From: Mucilaginibacter sp. | GTDB taxonomy: Bacteria; Bacteroidota; Bacteroidia; Sphingobacteriales; Sphingobacteriaceae | Length of the DNA: 10,847 bases | Direction of reading: 5' to 3' | Assembly: GCA_025934475.1 (NCBI GenBank) | Contig: JAICXZ010000042.1 | Coordinates: 1-10,847 of the forward strand | Part shown: piece by piece, positions 1-5,349 of the stretch | How positions within the stretch are numbered: the first letter of the stretch is position 1 | How the letters are laid out: every line of letters starts with the position of its first letter | The notes under the pieces: model-generated | The model's input: the letters and a program-made list of their open reading frames with translations, nothing else | The model's database searches: none | Told to the model about the DNA's origin: nothing | Program-made: the position numbers and the translations under genes

Positions 1-79
1 AGGTATCTTCTTCTTGTCCGCCCGGTGCCTGCTGCACGCCGTCTAAGGTGATAAATTGCAAAACTGTTATTTTTCTCAT
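1..79 (-). CDS. Dihydrofolate reductase family protein, N-terminal fragment (cut by window edge)
   Basis: An ATG at 79-77 opens a frame that runs off the left edge after 26 complete codons. The visible protein begins MRKITVLQFITLDGVQQAPG and continues GQEEDT. The pattern of a short first beta strand, then F-[IV]-T-L-D-G-V-x-Q-A-P-G-G, is the start of the dihydrofolate-reductase / RibD C-terminal superfamily (small proteins often annotated 'dihydrofolate reductase family protein'). These are NADPH-binding cytoplasmic reductases whose real substrates are mostly unknown; they are not necessarily true folate enzymes. No Shine-Dalgarno sequence is seen upstream, as is usual in Bacteroidetes. The gene is divergent from the small membrane protein at 319. 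The family call rests on 26 residues only. Confidence 0.72.
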   Translation of the reverse strand, partial: MRKITVLQFITLDGVQQAPGGQEEDT

Positions 80-213
80 TGGTAATTTGTTTTTGATTAT
101 GATGTAAAGCTCGGTGTAAGTAGGGTTGTTTGTAACCTGTAAAAACGGCAAAGTTGAGGGTGAAATGCGACAGCGACAACAGCTGGGTTGATCCCCGTCC
201 TGTTCGGGTGGCT

Positions 214-225
214 GTAAGGCCTTAC
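214..225. repeat. 12-bp perfect palindrome GTAAGGCCTTAC
   Basis: Perfect self-complementary 12-mer in the 239-bp divergent intergenic region between the reductase-family gene (start at 79, minus strand) and the small membrane-protein gene (start at 319). It could be an operator, but a single 12-bp palindrome can occur by chance. Apart from this and the inverted repeat at 242-277, I see no gene or recognisable RNA in 80-318. Confidence 0.3.
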
Positions 226-241
226 GCAAGTTTGAAATAAC

Positions 242-277
242 GGTTATTTGTCGAAAAAAACATTAGCACAAATAACC
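242..277. promoter_or_regulatory. 10-bp perfect inverted repeat upstream of the small membrane-protein gene
   Basis: GGTTATTTGT at 242-251 is exactly complementary to ACAAATAACC at 268-277, with a 16-nt loop. The left arm also overlaps a shorter palindrome, AATAAC-G-GTTATT at 236-248, so the half-site AATAAC occurs three times in alternating orientation within about 40 bp. It lies 41 bp before the ATG at 319, where an operator or a 5'-UTR hairpin could sit. There is no T-tract after it, so a terminator is unlikely. The role is inference. Confidence 0.35.
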
Positions 278-318
278 TTTTACCAGGTAAGCTGTTGAAT
301 GCTTAAATTAAACAGCCA

Positions 319-531
319 ATGAAAACACTTGCAATTATCCTGATCGTTATTGGGGCAGCCATGCTCATCTGGACAGGATTTACCTACACCAAAAGAGAAA
401 AAGTTATCGATGCCGGCCCCTTACATGTTTCCGCAGATAAGGAGCACACTGTCAGTTGGCCTCCTTATGCAGGCGGAATCCTGTTGGTTGGTGGCCTGGT
501 ACTTTTATTTACATCGCGAAAATTTGTTTAG
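319..531 (+). CDS. Small two-helix membrane protein, function unknown
   Basis: A 70-residue protein starting at ATG 319 and ending at TAG 529-531. Two hydrophobic segments are clear: residues about 3-21 (LAIILIVIGAAMLIWTGF) and about 49-66 (YAGGILLVGGLVLLFTSR). Between them is a short polar loop with charged residues (KREKVIDAGPLHVSADKEH). The layout suggests a hairpin membrane protein with both ends on the same face and a loop of about 27 residues. Small proteins of this shape, with a KEKV-D-GP-type loop, seem familiar from Bacteroidetes genomes, but I cannot name a function. It is preceded by an inverted repeat and followed by hairpins at 526-573, so it is probably monocistronic. No Shine-Dalgarno sequence is evident. 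The competing frame at 350-577 is a shadow with poor composition. Confidence 0.75.
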   Translation: MKTLAIILIVIGAAMLIWTGFTYTKREKVIDAGPLHVSADKEHTVSWPPYAGGILLVGGLVLLFTSRKFV

Positions 532-573
532 CCAACCTGGGCTAAACTATGTCATGAAAAACTATTTTTCATG
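526..573 (+). terminator. Two consecutive hairpins overlapping the stop codon, possible terminator
   Basis: GTTTAGCC (526-533) pairs perfectly with GGCTAAAC (540-547) around a 6-nt loop, and this 8-bp stem contains the TAG stop of the small gene. Five bases later CATGAAAAA (553-561) pairs perfectly with TTTTTCATG (565-573) around a 3-nt loop. Neither stem is followed by a long T-tract, but TTTTT lies inside the second stem. The pair may end transcription of the 319-531 gene or protect its 3' end. The structure is visible in the sequence; the terminator role is inferred. Confidence 0.4.
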
Positions 574-644
574 TTAATATGTTGTATATTAGTATAAAAT
601 AAATAGACCTGACCTTATGGATTTCACCAATAATCTATACGGCG

Positions 645-860
645 ATGGAGGATTTTAGCAAACTTCCCTGGTGGGGACAAGTCGTATTTTTTGCGACAAA
701 TGCCTGGGTCATTTTTATTCTGGGCCTTTTACTAAGACAAACAATCATACGCAACCACTTCCACTTTTCAGATTTGTTCACGAGAAAGAAAACGGAGTCG
801 GCAAACCAACCTCGTAAGGAATACGACAGAGGGCATTCATCGGGATATATCGACGCCTGA
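645..860 (+). CDS. Small single-helix membrane protein, hypothetical
   Basis: A 71-residue frame from ATG 645 to TGA at 858-860. The N-terminal half has a short lead (MEDFSKLPWWGQ) and one hydrophobic stretch at about residues 13-31 (VVFFATNAWVIFILGLLLR). The C-terminal half is polar and strongly charged (RKKTESANQPRKEYDRGH), so it would be a bitopic membrane protein with a basic tail, probably cytoplasmic. The frame is open only back to a TAA at 600-602, and 645 is its only ATG in that stretch. I do not recognise a family. A membrane-like N-terminus followed by a basic segment favours a real gene, but its size and lack of a ribosome binding site leave doubt. It is convergent with the regulator at 992-1285, with a strong hairpin between them. 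Confidence 0.5.
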   Translation: MEDFSKLPWWGQVVFFATNAWVIFILGLLLRQTIIRNHFHFSDLFTRKKTESANQPRKEYDRGHSSGYIDA

Positions 861-931
861 TTTACAGTTGCGACTAAATCATTGTATTCGCTAACATGGG
901 CGGAGTGTGTTTGCTTTTAAAATGTTATTAA

Positions 932-965
932 AGTTTATGGCTGGTAATCATACCAGCCACAAACT
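932..965. terminator. Strong hairpin between convergent genes, likely bidirectional terminator
   Basis: TGGCTGGTA (938-946) pairs perfectly with TACCAGCCA (951-959) around the loop ATCA. Past one mismatch (A937/C960) the stem continues with AGTTT (932-936) against AAACT (961-965), giving 14 pairs. It sits between the ends of the plus-strand gene at 645-860 and the minus-strand gene at 992-1285. On the minus strand the transcript continues with TAAACTTTAATAAC, T-rich but without a clean T-run; on the plus strand there is none. It is a good bidirectional terminator candidate by position and stability. The rest of 861-991 shows nothing else. Confidence 0.55.
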
Positions 966-991
966 AAAGATCATTTGAGGTAATTGGCTGC

Positions 992-1285
992 CTACTCTAA
1001 TACAAGGTCTCCCAGGGAAATATGTAACGACAAACAGAATTCGTTGAGGCTTTCAACGGTCAGGTCGCGTGTGCCGGATAACCACGTGCGCAGGCTGTGC
1101 ATCTCTTTACGAATACGCGAACCCAGTTCTGCTGCGGTCAACCCGGTTTCGGCTAGAATGTGTTCGACGCGAGCTTTTACTGCAAGGCGATTTTCCTTGC
1201 TTTCCAGGTCAGACGGACGCAATTTGTCAAGAATACGGTCGAGAAATTTGGATTGGATTTCTGTTTTCATAGGGTCTTTGCGCAT
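992..1285 (-). CDS. XRE-family helix-turn-helix DNA-binding protein
   Basis: A 97-residue protein from ATG 1285-1283 to TAG at 994-992. A second ATG at 1270-1268 (protein then starting MKTEIQSKFLDRI) is an equally good start, and neither has a Shine-Dalgarno sequence. Residues about 1-45 are charged and helical. Residues about 46-95 fit an HTH_3/Xre fold: ETGLTAAELGSRI as helices 1-2, then EMHSLRTWLSGTRDLT as recognition helix and turn, then VESLNEFCLSLHISLGDLV as helices 4-5. The motif 'W[LF]SGTRDLT...L..[IF]C..L.I.L.DLV' is typical of small XRE regulators and HTH antitoxin-like proteins. No toxin-like partner adjoins it: the upstream gene is the end of a permease 230 bp away and the downstream neighbour is convergent. 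It may regulate itself through the repeats at 1419-1487. Family call is firm; target unknown. Confidence 0.82.
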   Translation of the reverse strand: MRKDPMKTEIQSKFLDRILDKLRPSDLESKENRLAVKARVEHILAETGLTAAELGSRIRKEMHSLRTWLSGTRDLTVESLNEFCLSLHISLGDLVLE

Positions 1286-1300
1286 GTGAGTCGCAGGAAG

Positions 1301-1329
1301 ACAAGATAATAAAAATCGTCAAAAACAAT
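1301..1329 (-). promoter_or_regulatory. Possible Bacteroidetes-type promoter for the XRE gene
   Basis: Read on the minus strand, ATTG (1329-1326) is followed after 17 bp by TATCTTGT (1308-1301), one base off the Bacteroidetes -7 consensus TAnnTTTG, with the TTG-type -33 element in place. It lies 15 bp before the upstream ATG of the regulator gene and 30 bp before the second ATG, which slightly favours the second start. This is consensus matching by eye. Confidence 0.33.
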
Positions 1330-1445
1330 GGGGTTGTTGAAAAATGAATCGATGATTTTACAAAAAATGCGCTCCGGCTCTCACCCCGAAACGCACCACT
1401 AACGTGACCAACTAAAACTCAACTTTGGTTGAAAAGGTTGTAGAA

Positions 1446-1487
1446 GTTGTATTAGTTGAATGGGTTAACTATTTCAACTAATACAAC
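1446..1487. repeat. 15-bp perfect inverted repeat in a GTTGA/TCAAC-rich intergenic region
   Basis: GTTGTATTAGTTGAA (1446-1460) is exactly complementary to TTCAACTAATACAAC (1473-1487), with a 12-nt loop that itself contains the palindrome GTTAAC (1464-1469). It starts 28 bp after the stop of the permease locus (minus strand) and lies about 160-200 bp upstream of the XRE gene. A second small hairpin (TCAAC 1419-1423 with GTTGA 1428-1432) and further GTTG copies at 1437 and 1446 flank it. It may be the transcription terminator of the permease array, although no clean T-run follows on the minus strand, or an operator array. Positions 1286-1514 contain no credible gene. Confidence 0.55.
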
Positions 1488-1514
1488 CAATTGAACAATA
1501 CAATTGAAAATCAC

Positions 1515-2924
1515 TTATTCACTCCTTAAACTCTTAATAGGATTCGCCAGCGCTGCTTTTATTGCCTGGGAGCTTATGGTAGCCAGGGCAATAATAATGG
1601 CGGCTAGTCCGCCGGTTGCAAATAGCCACCAACTGATGTTGATGCGATACGCATAATCCTGCAGCCATTGATGCATGAAATACCATGCGATGGGTGTTGC
1701 AATGGCGAAGGCAATGGCAATGAGTATGATAAACTCTTTGGAGAATAAATAGACGATATTGTTAGTGGTAGCACCCAACACTTTACGGATACCTACTTCC
1801 TTTACCCGCTGCACCGCCATGAATGAGGCCAAACCATATAAGCCAAGACAGCTAAGGAATATAGCGATGGCGGCGAAAATTTTATACAGCTGCGCCAGCT
1901 GGGTTTCCTGCTTGTAAAAACTTGCGATCTTTTCGTCCAGGAATTTGTATTCAAAAACATAATCGGGATAGGTTTGGTCAAATACCTTTTTAACCGATTG
2001 CATCGTAGACGAAATGTGCGTTGTTGTCAGCTTTATAGCAAGTTGGTTGTACATGGCTTTGTCCTGGGTAATAATTAGCGGGGCAAGCTCATCGCGGAAA
2101 GACCGGTCGTTAAAATCTTTCAATACGCCAACAACAACGCAGGTTATCTGGTCATTCCATATACTTATTTGCTTGCCTATTATATCTTCCGGTTTTTTTA
2201 GTCCTAAGGCTTTCACAAGCGTTTCGTTTACTAAAAATTCGGTTGTCATATCTGAAGGCCGCAGATTTCTACCGGCCACGAGCGGCAGCTTGTAAGCGGG
2301 TACATACTCCTCGTCAGCAAACTTGGTGATCGCCTTGAAATCAGTTTCTTTTACAGCATGGTCAAATTTTAATGGGCTCCAGGTGTCTTTGCCGTTTTCG
2401 ACGGGGGTGTTGGTATTTAAGCTAACGGTTTGCACACCGCCCGTCGACAATAACTCCCGTTTCAAATAGTCCATCTTGCTCATCAGCGTAGTATCTACGC
2501 GGAAAGGAACGGTTACAACGGCATCTTTATCAAAACCCAGGGGTTGATCCATAAAATAATCCATCTGCTTCACAATAATGAGCGTGCCGATGATGAGCGT
2601 CTGAGCAATAATGAATTGAAATACCACCAGCCCTCTCCGCAATGAAATCCCGCTTCCGGTTGCTACCGCGAGTTTGCTCTTTAGAGCATTAACAGGATTG
2701 AAACGCGACAAAACTATGGAGGGGTAAAATCCGGCCAAAGCCGTTACTACAAAGGTCACCGTCGCCAGAAATAAAATAATTGCCGGATTGGTAAATATGT
2801 TGAATGAAAGCGAAAGCTCTAAAAGTTTTCCAACAGCACTTAATGAAAGGACAGTTATGCTTGTTGCCAATATTACAGCGCTTATCACGATCAAAAATGT
2901 TTCAGCCAAGAACTGTATCTGCAA
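1515..2924 (-). CDS. FtsX/MacB-type ABC permease, C-terminal part of the interrupted fusion gene
   Basis: A 469-residue frame from a TTG at 2924 to the stop at 1515. It carries the last part of the first FtsX domain: helices at about residues 8-35 and 48-70, then the GFYPSIVLSRFNPVNALK loop. The second half-permease follows: a helix at about 98-119, a MacB-like periplasmic domain at about 120-340, and an FtsX domain with helices at about 346-369, 396-418 and 434-452. The VKEVGIRKVLGA motif is at about 374-385, and the conserved tail NPIKSLRSE ends the protein. It lacks the first TM helix and first periplasmic domain, so it cannot be a complete permease. The only start near its 5' end is TTG, with no ribosome binding site, so separate translation is doubtful. 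If the TAA is an error, this is simply the end of a 1222-residue protein. Confidence 0.7.
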   Translation of the reverse strand: MQIQFLAETFLIVISAVILATSITVLSLSAVGKLLELSLSFNIFTNPAIILFLATVTFVVTALAGFYPSIVLSRFNPVNALKSKLAVATGSGISLRRGLVVFQFIIAQTLIIGTLIIVKQMDYFMDQPLGFDKDAVVTVPFRVDTTLMSKMDYLKRELLSTGGVQTVSLNTNTPVENGKDTWSPLKFDHAVKETDFKAITKFADEEYVPAYKLPLVAGRNLRPSDMTTEFLVNETLVKALGLKKPEDIIGKQISIWNDQITCVVVGVLKDFNDRSFRDELAPLIITQDKAMYNQLAIKLTTTHISSTMQSVKKVFDQTYPDYVFEYKFLDEKIASFYKQETQLAQLYKIFAAIAIFLSCLGLYGLASFMAVQRVKEVGIRKVLGATTNNIVYLFSKEFIILIAIAFAIATPIAWYFMHQWLQDYAYRINISWWLFATGGLAAIIIALATISSQAIKAALANPIKSLRSE

Positions 2925-2930
2925 CTGAGA

Positions 2931-5183
2931 TTAGCTGCTACCCAAAACTTTCCGCACGCCAACCTCTTTTGCACGATTAATGGCTTGCGCAGTGGATAGG
3001 TTGATAAAGTTTACACAAGCAATCAACAGGATAAACGCCGCGATGAGCCACAACACATTGAGCAATTCATGACTGACCGTTTGGTTGCTATAATTACCCG
3101 CCCTGGCATCATAATGCACCGCGCTTAACGGCTGTATAATGCGGTTATCCCTATTGTCTGCAGATTCGACCTTTCGTGAGTAAGCACTTAGCTGCTGATT
3201 GAAATTATCAACTGAAGTATTGGGCGGCAGCAAAATATAGCAGCCGAAGCCGGATACCGTATTATTCCAGTCATGATTGCTTGCCAGGTAATCGCCGGTA
3301 AAGCCGGTTCCGTAAGCCACGACGGCTTTTAGCTGAAAATCGGTATTTGGTGGTATGGTCGCCAAAATACCTGAAACGGTCAGCACATCAGTGCCGTGCT
3401 CGAACATATAGCCCCCGACCTGCAGTTTGATGGTTTTGCCCATGGCCGTTTTCCAGTCGCCGAAATATTTTTCAGCGATTTCTTTGGTCAGCAATACATT
3501 ATTGGGATTTTTTAACGAAGCATACGAGCCTGCAAGCAGCGGAAAGTCAAATATTTTAAAGAATGAAGGCCCCATAAAAAATACTCCGTGTTGCTCTTTA
3601 AATGCCTTTTCCGTATTCCCATTACTGCCCACTATCTGAAACTGGTCATCGTGACTCGCAAAAATCGGAGCCACTTGTTCTATTTGGGGAAAGGAGGTTT
3701 TTAGCCCAACGGGCCACGGAAAAGGAAGGTCCTGCCCATAAGAAATATTCCCTGCATCCTGATGGTGATATTCGGTCAATACCCGGTAGATGCGATCTTT
3801 CTTTGCGTGAAAATTATCGAAGCTTATTTGATATTGGATGATAATAAAGATCACCATGCAAACGGCAATACCCACCGCCAGGCCGGTAACATTAATAGCC
3901 GAATAGCTTCTATTACGCACCAGGTTGCGCCAGGCTATTTTGAAATAATTTTTAAACATATAATTGCGATTTAATTTCTCACGAGACCACCCGGGAGCGG
4001 TTTCTTGATTCGAAATTAACTGCGCAGATAGGGCCTGGCTGCCCAAATTATAAGTTGATTGCTCTTTTTTATACTCGGCAGGGCTTTTTCCAATGATTTG
4101 TTTAAAAATGCGGTTGAAGCTGCTTTGCGAGTTGAACCCCGATTCATAAGCTATGCCCAGCAGGGTGATATGATCAAAAGCGGGGTCCTGCATTTTGCGG
4201 GCAGCGTCTTGAACACGGTATTCATTAATAAAATCGTTGAAGCTTTTTTTGAGAACCGTGTTTATGATCCGGGACAATTCGTGAGCAGTAAGGCCCAACT
4301 TTTCGGCAAGCGAGCCCAGGCTTAATTCAGGATCCTGGTAGTAGTGGTTTGTTTTAACCGCGTTCTTCAGCCAGGTAGCTTTTTGCCGCAGTTCTGCAGG
4401 CAGTAATGGTTTTAAGATTGGAGCGGTATCTGAAGCTGCGCCAATTTCCGGCCTTAAAAAAGCTCTTGCTGCAATCCAGATACTCATGGATACCAGGAGG
4501 AGATACAAGGGATAGTAAGCCTGTACGCCTAATTGATAGTGATAAATGAAATAAGCTGCCGCTGTAAAGGGTGTCCACAATAGCCACAATACGGCAAAAC
4601 CTATCAGCAAGCGATGCAGCCATCGAAGCTCGTGGCGATGGCGGTCGCCACCAGTAAATTTTAGCTGCCGGTAAAAGTCTTCGATCAGGGTGCGGCACCG
4701 ATATAGATAAATTACGACCGAGAGAAATGCCAATAATTGTAATACCGGATTTAATCGCTGAAAGGCAATTGTGTCATAAGTAGCGGTACCAGTTTGCACG
4801 CTTTCTATTGTTGCCAGTGCCTGAACGCCCAACTCAAACAATAAGGGGCTAAAATGCAGCAGATCGTTGGGTCGGAATTTATATTCGGGCCGGGTTATTT
4901 TGAGTACATAGAAATAGAGCAAAGGCCCAAGCGCCAGCGAAAATTGCATCGGCAGCCGGCTCCAAAGAGGAACGTAAGCTGTGAGCCCGATGTCGGTAGC
5001 CAATAGCCGGAATATCCACAAGGCAACAACAACCAACACCACTGCCAAAAACCGGTTTGCCGAACCGTTTGCTTTCTTACCAAACCATAAAAGCAGGGCA
5101 AAAGTGAGGCTGATAAATATCGTTCCGAAGAACGCAGCGTCATAAAGGGTAATATGGAATGTGTAGGGTGTCAACTTAATCAA
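2931..5183 (-). CDS. Membrane AraC-type regulator fused to the N-terminal half of an FtsX/MacB permease (truncated by TAA)
   Basis: A 750-residue frame starting at TTG 5183; a second TTG at 5174 aligns with the first codon of the paralogue at 8889 and is the likelier start. No in-frame ATG lies near. Residues about 10-242 hold seven hydrophobic helices. Residues about 278-375 are an AraC-type double helix-turn-helix domain (LSLGSLAEKLGLTAHELSRI, then ITLLGIAYESGFNSQSSFNRIFKQ with the terminal GKSPAEYKK). After a linker with WSREK (399-403), a standard permease begins at M409 (FKNYFKIAWRNLVRNRSYSAINV). It has a TM helix at about 428-450, a MacB-like periplasmic domain at about 451-700 and a second TM helix at about 707-728. 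The frame stops at KEVGVRKVLGSS. Seven helices with N-out put the DNA-binding domain in the cytoplasm, consistent with the permease topology. The truncated product could still act as a membrane-bound regulator. Confidence 0.78.
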   Translation of the reverse strand: MIKLTPYTFHITLYDAAFFGTIFISLTFALLLWFGKKANGSANRFLAVVLVVVALWIFRLLATDIGLTAYVPLWSRLPMQFSLALGPLLYFYVLKITRPEYKFRPNDLLHFSPLLFELGVQALATIESVQTGTATYDTIAFQRLNPVLQLLAFLSVVIYLYRCRTLIEDFYRQLKFTGGDRHRHELRWLHRLLIGFAVLWLLWTPFTAAAYFIYHYQLGVQAYYPLYLLLVSMSIWIAARAFLRPEIGAASDTAPILKPLLPAELRQKATWLKNAVKTNHYYQDPELSLGSLAEKLGLTAHELSRIINTVLKKSFNDFINEYRVQDAARKMQDPAFDHITLLGIAYESGFNSQSSFNRIFKQIIGKSPAEYKKEQSTYNLGSQALSAQLISNQETAPGWSREKLNRNYMFKNYFKIAWRNLVRNRSYSAINVTGLAVGIAVCMVIFIIIQYQISFDNFHAKKDRIYRVLTEYHHQDAGNISYGQDLPFPWPVGLKTSFPQIEQVAPIFASHDDQFQIVGSNGNTEKAFKEQHGVFFMGPSFFKIFDFPLLAGSYASLKNPNNVLLTKEIAEKYFGDWKTAMGKTIKLQVGGYMFEHGTDVLTVSGILATIPPNTDFQLKAVVAYGTGFTGDYLASNHDWNNTVSGFGCYILLPPNTSVDNFNQQLSAYSRKVESADNRDNRIIQPLSAVHYDARAGNYSNQTVSHELLNVLWLIAAFILLIACVNFINLSTAQAINRAKEVGVRKVLGSS

Positions 5184-5202
5184 ACAACATCAATCCGCGT
5201 TC

Positions 5203-5210
5203 CAAACGTA
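5203..5210 (-). promoter_or_regulatory. Second -7-like box (TACGTTTG) close to the start of the interrupted fusion gene
   Basis: On the minus strand TACGTTTG matches TAnnTTTG exactly. It ends 28 bp before the TTG at 5174. No TTG or TTTG element is found 17-21 bp upstream, so it is weaker evidence than the candidate at 5273-5303. Confidence 0.3.
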
Positions 5211-5272
5211 ATAAAATATTAGTAGCTAAAGTGTTAATGATAAGTTAAAACGGGGTGCGTAACGGAACCGGA

Positions 5273-5303
5273 CAAAGATATGTGCGGTTTTGGCTTTAAG
5301 AAA
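5273..5303 (-). promoter_or_regulatory. Candidate Bacteroidetes sigma-A-type promoter for the interrupted fusion gene
   Basis: On the minus strand TTTC (5303-5300) is followed by a 19-bp spacer and TATCTTTG (5280-5273), a full match to the -7 consensus TAnnTTTG, with a 3-of-4 match to the -33 TTTG. It lies in the 166-bp gap between the two fusion genes and would give a 5' leader of roughly 90 nt before the TTG start. If real, the third locus is transcribed separately from the one at 5350-8889. I see no clear terminator hairpin in this gap (5184-5349). Confidence 0.45.
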
Positions 5304-5349
5304 TCAGGTCTTTTAGCATTATGGGACCCTTATCTAATCTCCAATCTCT

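Larger units (their letters stand above)
1515..5183 (-). pseudogene. AraC-regulator/FtsX-permease fusion gene interrupted by one in-frame TAA
   Basis: Read as one frame, this locus has exactly 1223 codons including the final stop, with a single internal ochre codon at 2933-2931 (codon 751). The two halves are in the same frame: codons before it encode ...KEVGVRKVLGSS and codons after it S-Q-L-Q-I-Q-F-L-A-E-T. In the neighbouring permease at 8920-10847 the matching stretch reads KEIGIRKVLGSG-K-RTILFQFLIET, so the stop replaces a lysine position. AAA to TAA, one transversion, is the simplest explanation. No frameshift or other stop is present, and the joined length (1222 residues) fits the intact neighbour (1179). 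This is a nonsense pseudogene, a recently split gene, or a sequencing error. The halves are described as separate coding entries. Confidence 0.8.

Noticed and set aside
350..577. Second plus-strand frame overlapping the 319-531 gene
   Set aside because: The 319-531 frame has two clean membrane helices and better composition; this one reads through its stop and hairpins.
992..1285. XRE protein as antitoxin of a toxin-antitoxin pair
   Set aside because: No small partner gene adjoins it on the same strand: the upstream 230 bp are non-coding and the downstream gene is convergent.
984..1289. Plus-strand frame of 101 codons over the XRE gene
   Set aside because: It is antisense to a gene with clear helix-turn-helix signature and has a low-quality arginine/serine-rich composition.
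2931..2933. Recoding of the internal stop as selenocysteine or pyrrolysine
   Set aside because: The codon is TAA, which neither system uses, and the matching position in the neighbouring permease is lysine in a conserved cytoplasmic loop; no recoding hairpin is evident just after it.
2924..2933. A frameshift between the two halves of the interrupted locus
   Set aside because: Counting codons across 2924-2933 shows both halves in the same frame (TAA TCT CAG TTG), so the lesion is a substitution, not an indel.
3427..4325. Plus-strand frames of 70-88 codons inside the interrupted fusion locus
   Set aside because: They lie opposite conserved permease and AraC-domain coding sequence and show no recognisable motifs; antisense shadows.
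4354..4698. Alternative minus-strand frame of 114 codons within the membrane AraC domain
   Set aside because: It overlaps the conserved frame and its translation is an arginine/serine-rich out-of-frame product.
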